A stretch of DNA of 64,000 bases from RAM1 sp050247515 (GTDB lineage Bacteria; Pseudomonadota; Gammaproteobacteria; Burkholderiales; Burkholderiaceae_C), in contig JBFWUB010000003.1 of the NCBI GenBank assembly GCA_050247515.1, forward strand, positions 124,001-188,000, given 5' to 3'. Position numbers and translations under genes: made by a program. The number at the start of each line of letters is the position of its first letter. Positions within the stretch are counted from its first letter, which is position 1. The notes beneath the pieces are model-generated. The model was not told the DNA's origin, made no database searches, and worked only from the letters and a program-made list of their open reading frames with translations. Positions 15,742 through 24,880 of the stretch are shown piece after piece.

Positions 15742-16248
15742 TCAGACGACGACGGCTTTTTCGATCACCACGTCTTCGTTGGGCACGTCGTCATGAAAAC
15801 CCTTGCGACCGGTCTTCACGCCCTTGATCTTGTCCACCACGTCGGCGCCTGCCACCACCTTGCCGAACACGGCGTAGCCCCAGCCCTGCATGCTGGGCGC
15901 GGTGTGGTTCAGGAAGGCGTTGTCCGCCACGTTGATGAAGAACTGCGCGGTGGCCGAATGCGGCGCCTGCGTGCGGGCCATGGCCACGGTGTAGTTGTCG
16001 TTCTTCAGGCCGTTGTTGGCCTCGTTTTCGATCGGCGCGTCGGTGGGCTTCTGGCTCATGCCGGGCTCAAAACCGCCGCCCTGGACCATGAAGCCCGGGA
16101 TCACGCGATGGAAGATGGTGTTGTTGTAGTGGCCCTTGGTCACGTAGCTGATGAAATTGGCGACCGACTTGGGTGCCCTGGCTTCGTCCAGCTCCAGGGT
16201 GATGACGCCGAGCTTGGCGATGTGCAGTTCGACTTTGGGGTTGCTCAT
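15742..16248 (-). CDS. ppiB: peptidyl-prolyl cis-trans isomerase B (cytoplasmic cyclophilin)
   Basis: The product has 168 residues with no signal peptide. Cyclophilin core motifs are present: NTIFHRVIPGFMVQGGGF (with the Arg and Phe of the active site), TAQFFINVADNAFLN, and YAVFGKVVAGADVVDKI. It catalyses proline isomerisation during protein folding in the cytoplasm. It is followed by lpxH, a linkage also seen in other beta-proteobacteria, and preceded by a paralogous exported cyclophilin gene 24 bp upstream. Confidence 0.96.
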   Translation of the reverse strand: MSNPKVELHIAKLGVITLELDEARAPKSVANFISYVTKGHYNNTIFHRVIPGFMVQGGGFEPGMSQKPTDAPIENEANNGLKNDNYTVAMARTQAPHSATAQFFINVADNAFLNHTAPSMQGWGYAVFGKVVAGADVVDKIKGVKTGRKGFHDDVPNEDVVIEKAVVV

Positions 16249-16272
16249 GATGAATGCCTTGTTGAGGGGGGA

Positions 16273-16968
16273 TCACTTCACGAGGGAAGCGCTGTTGATG
16301 GTGATGGCGGTCTTGGGCACGTCACTGCCGAACGGGCCGCCGGGGCCGGTGGGGGTGGCCTTGATCCGGTTGACCACGTCCATGCCGCTGACGACCTTGC
16401 CGAACACGGTGTAGCCGTACAGCTGCGGCGCGGCCATCAACTGGGCGCGGGGGATGTTTTCATACACACGGCCGCCGTATTCGAACTTCGCCACCGGGTC
16501 GCCCGGGGGGATGGGCGTGGGGTCCAGGAAGGCGTTGTCCTTGACGTTGATGAAGAACTGCGACGACGCCGAGTTCGGATCGTTGGTGCGCGCCATGGCC
16601 AGCGTGCCCACCACGTTCTTCGGGCCGCCCCTGGCCAGGGCTTCGCGGCCTTCATGCGGCACCGGCAGGCGTGTTTTTTTCTCGACATACGACGCGTTGT
16701 AGCCGCCGCCTTGCACCATGAAGTTGTCGATCACGCGGTGGAAGATCGTGCCGTCGTAGTGCTTGTCCTTGACGTACTGCAGGAAGTTCTCAACCGTCCT
16801 GGGTGCCTTGTCGGGGTACAGCTCCACGACGAAATCGCCGGCCGACGTGGCGAACTTCACTTTGGGGGTGTCTTGCGCGACAGCGGCGCCGGCTGCGAGG
16901 CCGATGGCTGCGGTGGTCAGGGTGGCCAGCGCGGCGCGGCGCGTCACGGCCAGGAGGGATGCGTTCAT
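16273..16968 (-). CDS. ppiA: periplasmic peptidyl-prolyl cis-trans isomerase (cyclophilin)
   Basis: The product has 231 residues from the ATG at 16968, which overlaps the upstream L,D-transpeptidase stop by ATGA. An N-terminal signal (RRAALATLTTAAIGLAAGAAVAQ, written RRAALATLTT / AAIGLAAGAAVAQ, with AVA-Q cleavage) directs export. Cyclophilin motifs follow: GTIFHRVIDNFMVQGGGY, SASSQFFINVKDNAFLD and YTVFGKVVSGMDVVNRI. The role is folding of periplasmic or outer-membrane proteins. It is a close paralogue of the next gene, ppiB, so the pair looks like a tandem duplication with the upstream copy redirected to the periplasm. Confidence 0.94.
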   Translation of the reverse strand: MNASLLAVTRRAALATLTTAAIGLAAGAAVAQDTPKVKFATSAGDFVVELYPDKAPRTVENFLQYVKDKHYDGTIFHRVIDNFMVQGGGYNASYVEKKTRLPVPHEGREALARGGPKNVVGTLAMARTNDPNSASSQFFINVKDNAFLDPTPIPPGDPVAKFEYGGRVYENIPRAQLMAAPQLYGYTVFGKVVSGMDVVNRIKATPTGPGGPFGSDVPKTAITINSASLVK

Positions 16969-18272
16969 CCGGTCTGTCCTTCGTAGAAAATTTTCCATTG
17001 CTGGCCCTGGCGCACCCAGTACTGGCGCTTGCTGGTGCCGGTGCGCTCGCCGCTGGCAACTTCGCCAAAGGTTACCACCATGGTGTCGGCCGTGTCGGTC
17101 CAGCGCAGATAGGTCAGGTCCTTGAGTTCGATCTCGCGCCCGCGCACGCGTTCCACCTCGCTGCGCAACGTGGGCGCCCATTGCGCCAGGTTCTTGCCGC
17201 CCGCGGAAAAGTCGGCGGCGTAAAAGCCCAGGGCGCGGTCCGCGTCGCCGCTGGACTTGGCCGTGCGCCAGGCGTTCAGCGCGTCTTCAAAGCGCTGCGC
17301 CTCCGTGCGTGTGCTTTGCGGCGCCACCCATTGCAGCGTCTGCGCAATCACCACCGGCGTGGTGCGCACCTCCACTGTATTGATGATGCGTTCCAGGTCG
17401 GGGTTGGCCAGCACCACGCAGCCGTCGGTGGCCTTGGGCGCGCGCGAAAACTGGTTGGGCGGCGTGCCGTGCAGCCAGATGCCGCTGCCGGTCTTGCCGC
17501 GGCGCGCGTCGTAGGCATTGGGGTAGTTGATGGGCAGCGCGCCCGAGCCATAGAAGTCCTTCAGCGACTTCGGGTCCAGGTTGCTGGTGATGAAGTACAC
17601 ACCCAGCGGCGTGCGCTGGTCGCCTTCCACCACCTTCTCGATGCCCAGCTTGCCGACCGAGATGTAATAGTCGCCCAGCAGCTTCAGACCGGTGGTGGTG
17701 TTCTGGAACAGGTACAGGCGCGAGCGTGAGGCGTCCACGGCAATGGCGTGCTTCACACGCGGCGACAGCGCCAGGAACTGCGACGGCACGGTGCCCGCGG
17801 GCGGGCGCTCGCGCAGCGCGCGCATGCGCACCTGCGATTCGTCACGCAGCTCGGCCAGCAGCGCGGCGCCCGCGCGCGCCGTGGTGTCAGGCACGTCGCC
17901 CAGCATGCGCACCGGCCGCGCCTGCGACGCGAGCAGATCGCCATAGACCAGCTGCGCCAGCTGGAAATTGGGGTGGTCGCGCACCAGGGCCTCGGCCCGG
18001 GCCAGGGCATCGCGCCCACGGGCCTGGCCGATCAGGCGGTACACCTCGATCAGGCGGGCTTCGGTCTCGCCATCGCGCACGGCCGGGCGGGCCACCGGCC
18101 TTGGGGCCGGTGCGGCAGCCTTGCTGCGCTGGCGCTCGGCCTTGCCCGCCTGCTGGCTGGTCTGCTGCGGCTTTTTCTTGCGCTTTTTCTTCTCGTCCGC
18201 GGCATCGGCCCAGCCGGCCTGCATCAGCAGGGCCAGGCACAGGAGTCCGGTGGCGAGGGATGTACGTGTCAT
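16965..18272 (-). CDS. L,D-transpeptidase (YkuD) with C-terminal NTF2-like domain
   Basis: The product has 435 residues from the ATG at 18272; an in-frame GTG at 18278 adds two. A signal peptide (LLCLALLMQAGWADAADE) is followed by a lysine-rich KKKRKKKP stretch and a helical segment. The YkuD catalytic domain (about 175-310) carries SGIWLHGTPP with His at about 268 and ATDGCVVLANPD with the nucleophilic Cys at about 285. Such enzymes form 3-3 crosslinks or attach proteins to peptidoglycan. The last 110 residues (from about RFEDALNAWR) resemble an NTF2/SnoaL-like domain. The upstream TPR gene ends 10 bp before and carries a similar C-terminal domain, suggesting a functional pair. Confidence 0.92.
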   Translation of the reverse strand: MTRTSLATGLLCLALLMQAGWADAADEKKKRKKKPQQTSQQAGKAERQRSKAAAPAPRPVARPAVRDGETEARLIEVYRLIGQARGRDALARAEALVRDHPNFQLAQLVYGDLLASQARPVRMLGDVPDTTARAGAALLAELRDESQVRMRALRERPPAGTVPSQFLALSPRVKHAIAVDASRSRLYLFQNTTTGLKLLGDYYISVGKLGIEKVVEGDQRTPLGVYFITSNLDPKSLKDFYGSGALPINYPNAYDARRGKTGSGIWLHGTPPNQFSRAPKATDGCVVLANPDLERIINTVEVRTTPVVIAQTLQWVAPQSTRTEAQRFEDALNAWRTAKSSGDADRALGFYAADFSAGGKNLAQWAPTLRSEVERVRGREIELKDLTYLRWTDTADTMVVTFGEVASGERTGTSKRQYWVRQGQQWKIFYEGQTG

Positions 18273-18282
18273 GGACACGCCA

Positions 18283-19311
18283 TCAACCGCCCGTGGATTC
18301 CTTGACGATGACCCAGCGTTCGCCGGCCTTCACCATGTCCAGTGTCTTGCGGCTGGAGATGTTCAGCGAGTCGGCGCTGTAGGCCTGACGGAACTTCGCC
18401 GTGGCACGGTTGCCGTTGACGGCGACTTCCAGGTCGCTCAGGCGCACGCTGATGCGCGACTTGCCCACGATGCGGGCGCGGCGCTCTTCTTCCCAGGCCT
18501 TGCGGTCCATGTTGCCGGGCGGATCAAATTCCTTGCCATAAGCGCCCAGGTAGGCGCCCATGTCCTTGGCAGCCCAAGCTGTGGCCCAGGCGCGCACGGC
18601 GGCTTCGACGTCCTTGGCAGCCGGGCTGCCCGCGGCGGGGGCCGCGGCAGCAGCAGGGGCCGGCGCGGGCGTCATGGCGCCGCTGGCCGAGGCGCCGGCC
18701 GCGGGGGCCGGTGCCGGCGTGGGTGCCTTGGCCACAACCGCCGGCGCAGGTGCCGCCGCAGCGGGGGCGGTGGGGCGCTGGCCCTTGGCGCCGGGGGCGA
18801 ACAGGTCGCGGATCAGCGCGAGCTTGGGCTGCACGCCGGTGTTGTTGCTGTCCAGTTGCAGGGCCTTGCTGTAGGCCTGGCTGGCCAGCTTGGCATACAC
18901 ATCGCCCAGGTTTTCGTGGGCGGTGGCGTAGCTGGGGTTGGTGCGGATGGCCATTTCAAGCGCGGCGCGCGCCTTGTCAAACTGGCTCTGGCCCGCGTAC
19001 AGCACGGCCAGGTTGTTGTAGGGCTCGGGCAGCTCGGGGTAGTCTTCGGTGAGCTTGGTGAAGGTGGTGATCGCATCGGCCGGCTTGCCCGATTCGGTCT
19101 GGATCACGCCCTTCAGAAAGCGCATCTGCGGGTCGCGCGGCTTGGTGGTCAGGTACTGGTCGGCCTTGGCCAGGGCTTCGGCCAGCTTGCCCGAGCGCAG
19201 CAGCTGGCCTACGTCGCCGTATTCGTCGGCATGCACGGCGGAAAAGCTGAACAGGGCTGCCAGCGCCAGCAGGCGCAGGGCTTTGGAGACCGGGGAGCGG
19301 GCGTGCGTCAT
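18283..19311 (-). CDS. exported TPR protein with NTF2-like C-terminal domain
   Basis: The product has 342 residues from the ATG at 19311, preceded by AAGAGG. A signal peptide (ALRLLALAALFSFSAVHA) leads into TPR-like repeats (about 30-165: AEALAKADQYL, ADAITTFTKLTEDYP, PYNNLAVLYAGQSQFDKA, ATAHENLGDVYAKLA). An Ala/Pro linker (about 175-225) follows, then a domain with AWAAKDMGAYLGAYGKEF and VVNGNRAT-like features (actual AVNGNRATAKFRQ), typical of NTF2-like folds. TPRs usually scaffold protein complexes. Its position 10 bp before an L,D-transpeptidase gene with the same C-terminal fold argues for a joint envelope role. Confidence 0.85.
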   Translation of the reverse strand: MTHARSPVSKALRLLALAALFSFSAVHADEYGDVGQLLRSGKLAEALAKADQYLTTKPRDPQMRFLKGVIQTESGKPADAITTFTKLTEDYPELPEPYNNLAVLYAGQSQFDKARAALEMAIRTNPSYATAHENLGDVYAKLASQAYSKALQLDSNNTGVQPKLALIRDLFAPGAKGQRPTAPAAAAPAPAVVAKAPTPAPAPAAGASASGAMTPAPAPAAAAAPAAGSPAAKDVEAAVRAWATAWAAKDMGAYLGAYGKEFDPPGNMDRKAWEEERRARIVGKSRISVRLSDLEVAVNGNRATAKFRQAYSADSLNISSRKTLDMVKAGERWVIVKESTGG

Positions 19312-19371
19312 AAAACCTCTTGTGTCGAACGCGTGTGACAAGCCCGAAGACGGGGCTATATACTGCGCTGG

Positions 19372-19399
19372 ATTGTAGCCGAGGGGGTGTCTCTCCAAA
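19372..19399 (-). promoter_or_regulatory. candidate sigma-70 promoter for the TPR/L,D-transpeptidase/cyclophilin operon
   Basis: On the minus strand TTTGGA (complement of 19394-19399) and a good -10 TACAAT (complement of 19372-19377) are spaced 16 bp apart. They lie about 60 bp upstream of the TPR gene start, in the divergent gap with cysS. A short hairpin AGCCC/GGGCT lies between promoter and start codon. Confidence 0.4.
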
Positions 19400-19489
19400 C
19401 CCCCCGGCACAGCCCCAGACAACCCGAACAACCGTCGAATTCCGCGACCGCCCGTCACCTACGCCAGGCCGTCGCCGCACCACCCATTC

Positions 19490-20866
19490 ATGAGCCTGCG
19501 CATCTACAACACGCTGTCGCGTGAACTGGAGGACCTGTCACCGATTGAGCCCGGCCATGTACGGATGTATGTGTGCGGCATCACGGTGTACGACCTGTGT
19601 CACATCGGCCATGCGCGCTCGGCCGTGGCGTTTGACCTGGTGCAGCGCTGGCTCAAGGCCAGTGGCCTGCGCGTGACCTATGTGCGCAACATCACCGACA
19701 TCGAAGACAAGATCATCCGCCGCGCCGTGGAAAACGGCGAGCCGATCAAGGCGCTGACCGCGCGCATGATCGACGAGATGTACCGTGACTTTGACGCCCT
19801 GGGCGTGCAGCGCCCCGACCACGACCCGCGCGCGACCGACTACGTGCCGCAGATGCTGGCCATCGTCCAGACGCTGCAGGACAAGGGCCTGGCCTACCAG
19901 ACGCCGGGCGGCGACGTGAACTACGCGGTACGCAAATTTGCCGGCTACGGCAAGCTGTCGGGCAAATCGCTGGACGAGCTGCACGCCGGCGAGCGTGTGG
20001 CGGTGCTGGACGGCAAGGACGATCCGCTGGATTTTGTGCTGTGGAAATCCGCCAAGCCCACCGAGCCCGCCGACGCCCAATGGGACAGCGCCTGGGGCAA
20101 GGGCCGCCCGGGCTGGCACATTGAATGCTCGGCCATGGCCTGTGCCACGCTGGGCGAAACCTTTGACATCCACGGCGGTGGGGCCGACCTGCAGTTCCCC
20201 CACCACGAAAACGAAATCGCCCAGAGCGAAGGCGCCAGCGGCAAAACGCTGGCCAACGTGTGGATGCACAACGGCTTTGTGAACATCGACAACGAGAAGA
20301 TGTCCAAGAGCCTGGGCAACTTCTTCACCATCCGTGAGGTGCTCCAGAAGTTCGACGCCGAGACCATCCGCTTTTTCATTGCGCGGGCGCACTACCGCAG
20401 CCCGCTGAACTACAGCGACGTGCACCTGGACGACGCACGCAACGCGCTCAGGCGGCTGTACACCGCGCTGCAGGCCGTGCCACCGGCCGACGTGACGATC
20501 GACTGGACGCAGCCGCACGCGGCGCGCTTCAAGGCCGCGATGGACAACGACTTTGGCACGCCCGAAGCCGTGGCCGTGCTGTTTGAGCTGGCGGCCGAAG
20601 CCAACCGCGGCAAGTCGCCCCAGGTGGCCGGGCTGCTGAAGGCGCTGGGTGGCGTGCTGGGCCTGCTGCAAGGCGACCCGCAGGCCTTCCTGCAGGCGGG
20701 AAGCAGCCTGGATGAAACCAGCATCCAGGAGCAGATCGAAGCCCGCGCCGCCGCCAAGAAGGCCAAAGACTTCGCCGAAGCCGACCGCATCCGCCAGGCG
20801 CTGCTGGCCCAGGGCATCGTGCTGAAGGACTCCGCCACCGGCACCACCTGGGAGGCCGCGCAGTGA
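19490..20866 (+). CDS. cysS: cysteinyl-tRNA synthetase
   Basis: This 458-residue class I aminoacyl-tRNA synthetase charges tRNA-Cys. Signatures are YVCGITVYDLCHIGHARS with the HIGH motif (about residues 28-45), zinc-ligating Cys/His including GWHIECSAMA and FPHHENEIAQSE, and the KMSKS loop in NEKMSKSLGNFF. Length matches the family (about 460). Its stop overlaps the GTG start of the downstream glycosylase gene (GTGA), so the genes are translationally coupled. Confidence 0.98.
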   Translation: MSLRIYNTLSRELEDLSPIEPGHVRMYVCGITVYDLCHIGHARSAVAFDLVQRWLKASGLRVTYVRNITDIEDKIIRRAVENGEPIKALTARMIDEMYRDFDALGVQRPDHDPRATDYVPQMLAIVQTLQDKGLAYQTPGGDVNYAVRKFAGYGKLSGKSLDELHAGERVAVLDGKDDPLDFVLWKSAKPTEPADAQWDSAWGKGRPGWHIECSAMACATLGETFDIHGGGADLQFPHHENEIAQSEGASGKTLANVWMHNGFVNIDNEKMSKSLGNFFTIREVLQKFDAETIRFFIARAHYRSPLNYSDVHLDDARNALRRLYTALQAVPPADVTIDWTQPHAARFKAAMDNDFGTPEAVAVLFELAAEANRGKSPQVAGLLKALGGVLGLLQGDPQAFLQAGSSLDETSIQEQIEARAAAKKAKDFAEADRIRQALLAQGIVLKDSATGTTWEAAQ

Positions 20867-21522
20867 ACGCCACGCGCAAGGCGGCCGAGCCCGTGGTGCA
20901 GTACGCCACGCCGGCTTACTGGGAAGAAGCCTGCCGCCACCTGGCCAAGAAAGACCGGGTGATGAAGCGGCTGATCCCGCAGTTTGGCGACGCCTGCCTG
21001 CAGTCGCGCGGCGACGCCTTCACCACGCTGGCGCGCAGCATTGTGGGCCAGCAGATATCGGTGAAAGCCGCCCAGACGGTGTGGGACCGCTTTGAAAAGC
21101 TGCCGCGCAAGCTGACGGCCGCCAATGTGCTCAAGCTCAAGGTGGACGACATGCGCGCCGCCGGCCTGAGCGCGCGCAAGATCGAATACCTGGTGGACCT
21201 GGCGCTGCATTTCGATTCGGGCGCGGTGCACGTCAAATCATGGGAAACCATGGACGACGAGGCCATCATTGCCGAGCTGGTGGCCATCCGCGGCATTGGC
21301 CGCTGGACGGCCGAGATGTTCCTGATCTTTCACCTGATGCGCCCGGACGTCCTGCCGCTGGACGACATTGGCCTGATCAGCGGCATCAGCCAGAACTATT
21401 TTTCGGGCGACCCGGTCAGCCGCAGCGACGCGCGCGAGGTGGCCGACGCCTGGGCGCCGTACCGCAGCGTGGCGACTTGGTATATTTGGCGCTCGCTGGA
21501 CCCGCTGCCTGTGTCTTACTGA
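20863..21522 (+). CDS. DNA-3-methyladenine glycosylase (AlkA/HhH-GPD superfamily)
   Basis: The product has 219 residues with a GTG start overlapping the cysS stop. The helix-hairpin-helix GPD fold is visible: TTLARSIVGQQISVKAA (about 54-70), the HhH LVAIRGIGRWTAEMFLIF (about 143-160) and the catalytic Asp in LPLDDIGL. These enzymes excise alkylated purines in base-excision repair. The protein lacks the N-terminal domain of E. coli AlkA, as is usual for the shorter proteobacterial form. No [4Fe-4S] Cys cluster is seen, which argues against Nth/MutY. Confidence 0.92.
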   Translation: MNATRKAAEPVVQYATPAYWEEACRHLAKKDRVMKRLIPQFGDACLQSRGDAFTTLARSIVGQQISVKAAQTVWDRFEKLPRKLTAANVLKLKVDDMRAAGLSARKIEYLVDLALHFDSGAVHVKSWETMDDEAIIAELVAIRGIGRWTAEMFLIFHLMRPDVLPLDDIGLISGISQNYFSGDPVSRSDAREVADAWAPYRSVATWYIWRSLDPLPVSY

Positions 21523-21562
21523 CCGGCGGCGGGGTACAAGCCAACACACAAGGAGCAAAACC

Positions 21563-22540
21563 TTGGCTAAGAAGACATTCCTCGACTTCGAGCAGCCGAT
21601 TGCGGAGCTTGAAACCAAGATCGAAGAGCTGCGCTACGTGCAGACCGAATCGGCGGTCGATATTTCTGAAGAAATCGACCAGCTCAGCAAAAAGAGCCAG
21701 CAGCTCACCAAGGACATCTACAGCGACCTCACGCCCTGGCAGATCACCAAGATTGCGCGCCACGCCGAGCGGCCCTACACGCTGGACTACGTCAATGAAA
21801 TCTTCACCGATTTCATCGAACTGCACGGCGACCGGCACTTTGCCGACGACCTGAGCATCGTGGGCGGCCTGGCCCGCTTCAACGGCACGGCCTGCATGGT
21901 GTTGGGCCACCAGAAGGGGCGCGACACCAAAGAGCGCGGCCTGCGCAACTTTGGCATGAGCAAGCCCGAGGGCTACCGCAAGGCGCTGCGCCTGATGAAG
22001 ACCGCAGAAAAATTCAAGCTGCCGGTCTTTACCTTTGTGGACACGCCCGGCGCCTACCCCGGCATTGACGCCGAAGAGCGCGGCCAGTCCGAGGCCATAG
22101 GCCGCAACATCTACGAGATGGCCCAGCTGGAGGTGCCCATCATCACCACCATCATTGGCGAAGGCGGCTCCGGCGGCGCGCTGGCCATCTCGGTGGGCGA
22201 CCAGGTGCTGATGCTGCAGTACTCCATCTATTCCGTCATCAGCCCCGAAGGCTGCGCCTCCATCCTCTGGAAAACATCCGACAAGGCGCAGGACGCCGCC
22301 GAGGCGCTGGGCATCACCGCCCACCGCCTGAAGGCCCTGGGCCTGGTGGACAAGATCGTGAACGAGCCGGTGGGCGGCGCGCACCGCGACCACAAGCAGA
22401 TGGCGGCCTTCCTCAAGCGCGCGCTCAACGACGCCTACCGCCAGGTCAGCGACCTGAAGGTGCGCGAGCTTCTGGACCGGCGCTACGAACGGCTGCAAAG
22501 TTATGGCCGTTACACCGACACCAAGGCCGACGCCCGCTGA
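21563..22540 (+). CDS. accA: acetyl-CoA carboxylase carboxyltransferase subunit alpha
   Basis: The product has 325 residues and starts at TTG (21563), supported by AAGGAG at 21550-21555 and by the family N-terminus (KTFLDFEQPIAELETKIEEL). The crotonase-like carboxyltransferase core includes FVDTPGAYPGIDAEERGQSE and IIGEGGSGGALAIS. AccA pairs with AccD to transfer carboxyl from biotin to acetyl-CoA, forming malonyl-CoA for fatty-acid synthesis. The 3' end overlaps tilS by 38 bp. Confidence 0.98.
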   Translation: MAKKTFLDFEQPIAELETKIEELRYVQTESAVDISEEIDQLSKKSQQLTKDIYSDLTPWQITKIARHAERPYTLDYVNEIFTDFIELHGDRHFADDLSIVGGLARFNGTACMVLGHQKGRDTKERGLRNFGMSKPEGYRKALRLMKTAEKFKLPVFTFVDTPGAYPGIDAEERGQSEAIGRNIYEMAQLEVPIITTIIGEGGSGGALAISVGDQVLMLQYSIYSVISPEGCASILWKTSDKAQDAAEALGITAHRLKALGLVDKIVNEPVGGAHRDHKQMAAFLKRALNDAYRQVSDLKVRELLDRRYERLQSYGRYTDTKADAR

Positions 22541-23483
22541 TGCCCTGAACCCGGCTGCCGATGCCCTGGGCAATTGGCAGGCCCGCCTGCCGCTGGCCGT
22601 GGCCTACAGCGGCGGCGCTGATTCCACCGCACTGCTGCTGGCCTGCGCCGCACGCTGGCCCGGCCAGACCAGCGCCATCCACATCCACCACGGCCTGCAG
22701 GCTGCGGCCGACAGCTTTGCCCGCCATTGTGAAAGCGTGTGCTCAGCGCTGGGCGTGCCGTTGCAGGTGGTGCGGGTGGATGCCCGCCACGCCAGCGGCG
22801 AAAGCCCGGAAGACGTCGCCCGCAAGGCCCGCTACGCCGCGCTGGCCGATGCCGCACGTCAATGCGGCGCCCAGCAGGTGCTGCTGGCCCAGCATGCCGA
22901 CGACCAGGTTGAAACGCTGTTGCTGGCCCTGAGCCGTGGCGCCGGCCTGCCGGGCCTGGCCGCCATGCCCGAAACCTTTGAACGCCATGGCATGGCCTTT
23001 GGCCGCCCGCTGCTGGGCGTGAGCGGCCCGGCCATTCGCGCCTGGCTGGCTGAGCAGAACATCGCCTGGGTGGACGACCCCACCAACGCCAACACGGCCT
23101 ACACCCGCAACCGCATCCGCCACGGCCTGCTGCCGGCGCTGGCGCAGGCCTTCCCGCAGTTTCGTGACACCTTTGCCCGATCAGCCCGCCACGCCGCGCA
23201 GGCGCAGGCCCTGCTGGACGAGCTGGCCGCGCAGGACCTGCAGGCCGCGGGCGAGCCACCCGCCATTGCGGCGCTGCGCGCGCTCAGCCGTGCGCGCTGC
23301 GGCAACGCGCTGCGCCACTGGCTGCGCCGCGCGCACGGCACAGCGGCGTCCGCCGCGCAGCTGGAGGAGCTGCTGGACCAGCTGCAGGCCTGCGCCACAC
23401 GCGGCCACCGCATCCGCATCAAGGTGGGCGCGGGCTTTGTGGAGCGGGCGGGGGAGCGGCTGGCCTTCATCGCCCCCGTATAA
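22503..23483 (+). CDS. tilS: tRNA(Ile)-lysidine synthetase
   Basis: The product has 326 residues with the PP-loop ATPase motif AYSGGADST (about 34-42), HIHHGLQAAADSF, and the ADDQVETLLLALSRGAGLPGL stretch typical of TilS (here HADDQVETLL then LALSRGAGLPGL), plus DDPTNANTAYTRNRIRH. It converts the wobble cytidine of tRNA-Ile(CAU) to lysidine. It is shorter than E. coli TilS (432) and lacks a clear C-terminal substrate-recognition domain, as in many beta-proteobacteria. The start lies inside accA. Confidence 0.96.
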   Translation: MAVTPTPRPTPADALNPAADALGNWQARLPLAVAYSGGADSTALLLACAARWPGQTSAIHIHHGLQAAADSFARHCESVCSALGVPLQVVRVDARHASGESPEDVARKARYAALADAARQCGAQQVLLAQHADDQVETLLLALSRGAGLPGLAAMPETFERHGMAFGRPLLGVSGPAIRAWLAEQNIAWVDDPTNANTAYTRNRIRHGLLPALAQAFPQFRDTFARSARHAAQAQALLDELAAQDLQAAGEPPAIAALRALSRARCGNALRHWLRRAHGTAASAAQLEELLDQLQACATRGHRIRIKVGAGFVERAGERLAFIAPV

Positions 23484-23484
23484 T
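23479..23484 (+). promoter_or_regulatory. candidate -10 element of the lysC promoter
   Basis: A perfect TATAAT overlaps the end of tilS about 90 bp upstream of lysC. No convincing -35 hexamer lies 16-18 bp upstream, so the site may depend on context or an activator. Confidence 0.35.
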
Positions 23485-23574
23485 CCCCAGGTTTTGCGCG
23501 GTGCGGCCCGCTGCAAAAGCGCCTGAAAGCACGATCCCCCGCAACCCGCCGCGTCTGTCCTTTCCTCCAATCCA

Positions 23575-24843
23575 ATGGCATTGATCGTTCACAAATACGG
23601 CGGCACGTCGATGGGCTCCACCGAGCGCATCCGCAACGTCGCCAAGCGCGTGGCCAAATGGGCGCGCGCCGGCCACCAGATGGTGGTCGTGCCCAGCGCC
23701 ATGAGCGGCGAAACCAACCGCCTGCTGGGCCTGGCCAAGGAGCTGGCCCCGGCCAAATCGTCCGACGCCACCGCCCGCGAGCTCGACATGCTGGCCGCCA
23801 CCGGCGAGCAGGCCTCCTCCGCGCTGCTGGCCATTGCGCTGCAGGCAGAAGGCATGGGCTCCGTCAGCTACGCCGGCTGGCAGGTGCCCATCAAGACCAA
23901 CAGCGCCTATACCAAGGCCCGCATTGAATCCATCGACGACAAAAAGGTGCGCGCCGACCTGGCCGCGGGCCGCGTGGTGATCGTCACCGGCTTTCAGGGC
24001 GTGGACGACGCAGGCAACATCACCACCCTGGGCCGTGGCGGCAGCGACACCTCGGCCGTGGCCGTGGCCGCCGCCATGAAGGCCGACGAATGCCTGATCT
24101 ACACCGACGTGGACGGCGTGTACACCACCGACCCGCGCGTGGTGCCCGAAGCCCGCCGCCTGCACACCGTGAGCTTTGAAGAGATGCTGGAAATGGCGTC
24201 CATGGGCTCCAAGGTGCTGCAGATCCGCTCGGTGGAATTTGCCGGCAAATACAAGGTGCCGCTGCGCGTGCTGTCCAGCTTCACCCCGTGGGACATTGAC
24301 ATCAACGAAGAAGCCAAATCCGGCACGTTGATCACTTTTGAGGAAGACGAACAAATGGAACAAGCCGTCGTATCCGGCATCGCATTCAACCGCGACGAAG
24401 CCAAGATCTCCATCCTGGGCGTGCCCGACAAGCCCGGCATTGCCTACAACATCCTTGGTGCGGTGGCCGACGCCAACATCGAGGTGGACGTGATCATCCA
24501 GAACATCTCCAAGGACGGCAAGACCGACTTCAGCTTCACCGTGCACCGCAACGACTACGCCAAGACGGTGGACCTGCTGAAGGCCAAGGTCCTGCCCACG
24601 CTGGGCACCGACACGATCGAAGGCGACACCAAGATCTGCAAGGTCAGCATCGTGGGCATCGGCATGCGCAGCCACGTGGGCATTGCCAGCAAGATGTTCC
24701 GCTCGCTGAGTGAGGAGGGCATCAACATCCAGATGATCTCCACCAGCGAAATCAAGACCTCGGTGGTCATCGACGAAAAGTACATGGAGCTGGCCGTGCG
24801 CGCCCTGCACAAGGCCTTTGACCTGGACCAGCCGGCAGAGTGA
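23575..24843 (+). CDS. lysC: aspartate kinase
   Basis: The product has 422 residues. It starts with the kinase signature ALIVHKYGGTSMGS. The amino-acid kinase core is present (GRGGSDTSAVAVAAAM and LIYTDVDGVYTTDPR), followed by two C-terminal ACT domains (about 265-420) that sense lysine and/or threonine. It phosphorylates aspartate, the entry to lysine, threonine and methionine synthesis. It is not fused to homoserine dehydrogenase. The monofunctional form of this length is typical of Burkholderiales. Confidence 0.97.
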   Translation: MALIVHKYGGTSMGSTERIRNVAKRVAKWARAGHQMVVVPSAMSGETNRLLGLAKELAPAKSSDATARELDMLAATGEQASSALLAIALQAEGMGSVSYAGWQVPIKTNSAYTKARIESIDDKKVRADLAAGRVVIVTGFQGVDDAGNITTLGRGGSDTSAVAVAAAMKADECLIYTDVDGVYTTDPRVVPEARRLHTVSFEEMLEMASMGSKVLQIRSVEFAGKYKVPLRVLSSFTPWDIDINEEAKSGTLITFEEDEQMEQAVVSGIAFNRDEAKISILGVPDKPGIAYNILGAVADANIEVDVIIQNISKDGKTDFSFTVHRNDYAKTVDLLKAKVLPTLGTDTIEGDTKICKVSIVGIGMRSHVGIASKMFRSLSEEGINIQMISTSEIKTSVVIDEKYMELAVRALHKAFDLDQPAE

Positions 24844-24863
24844 TCTGCGCGCCCAAGTCGTGA

Positions 24864-24869
24864 GATAAT
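24864..24869 (+). promoter_or_regulatory. candidate -10 element for tRNA-Ser
   Basis: GATAAT lies 12 bp before the mature tRNA 5' end, and the 17-bp-upstream position overlaps the lysC stop codon. The site is plausible because tRNA genes here are often separately transcribed, but the -35 match is poor. Confidence 0.3.
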
Positions 24870-24880
24870 CTTTTTCGCCA

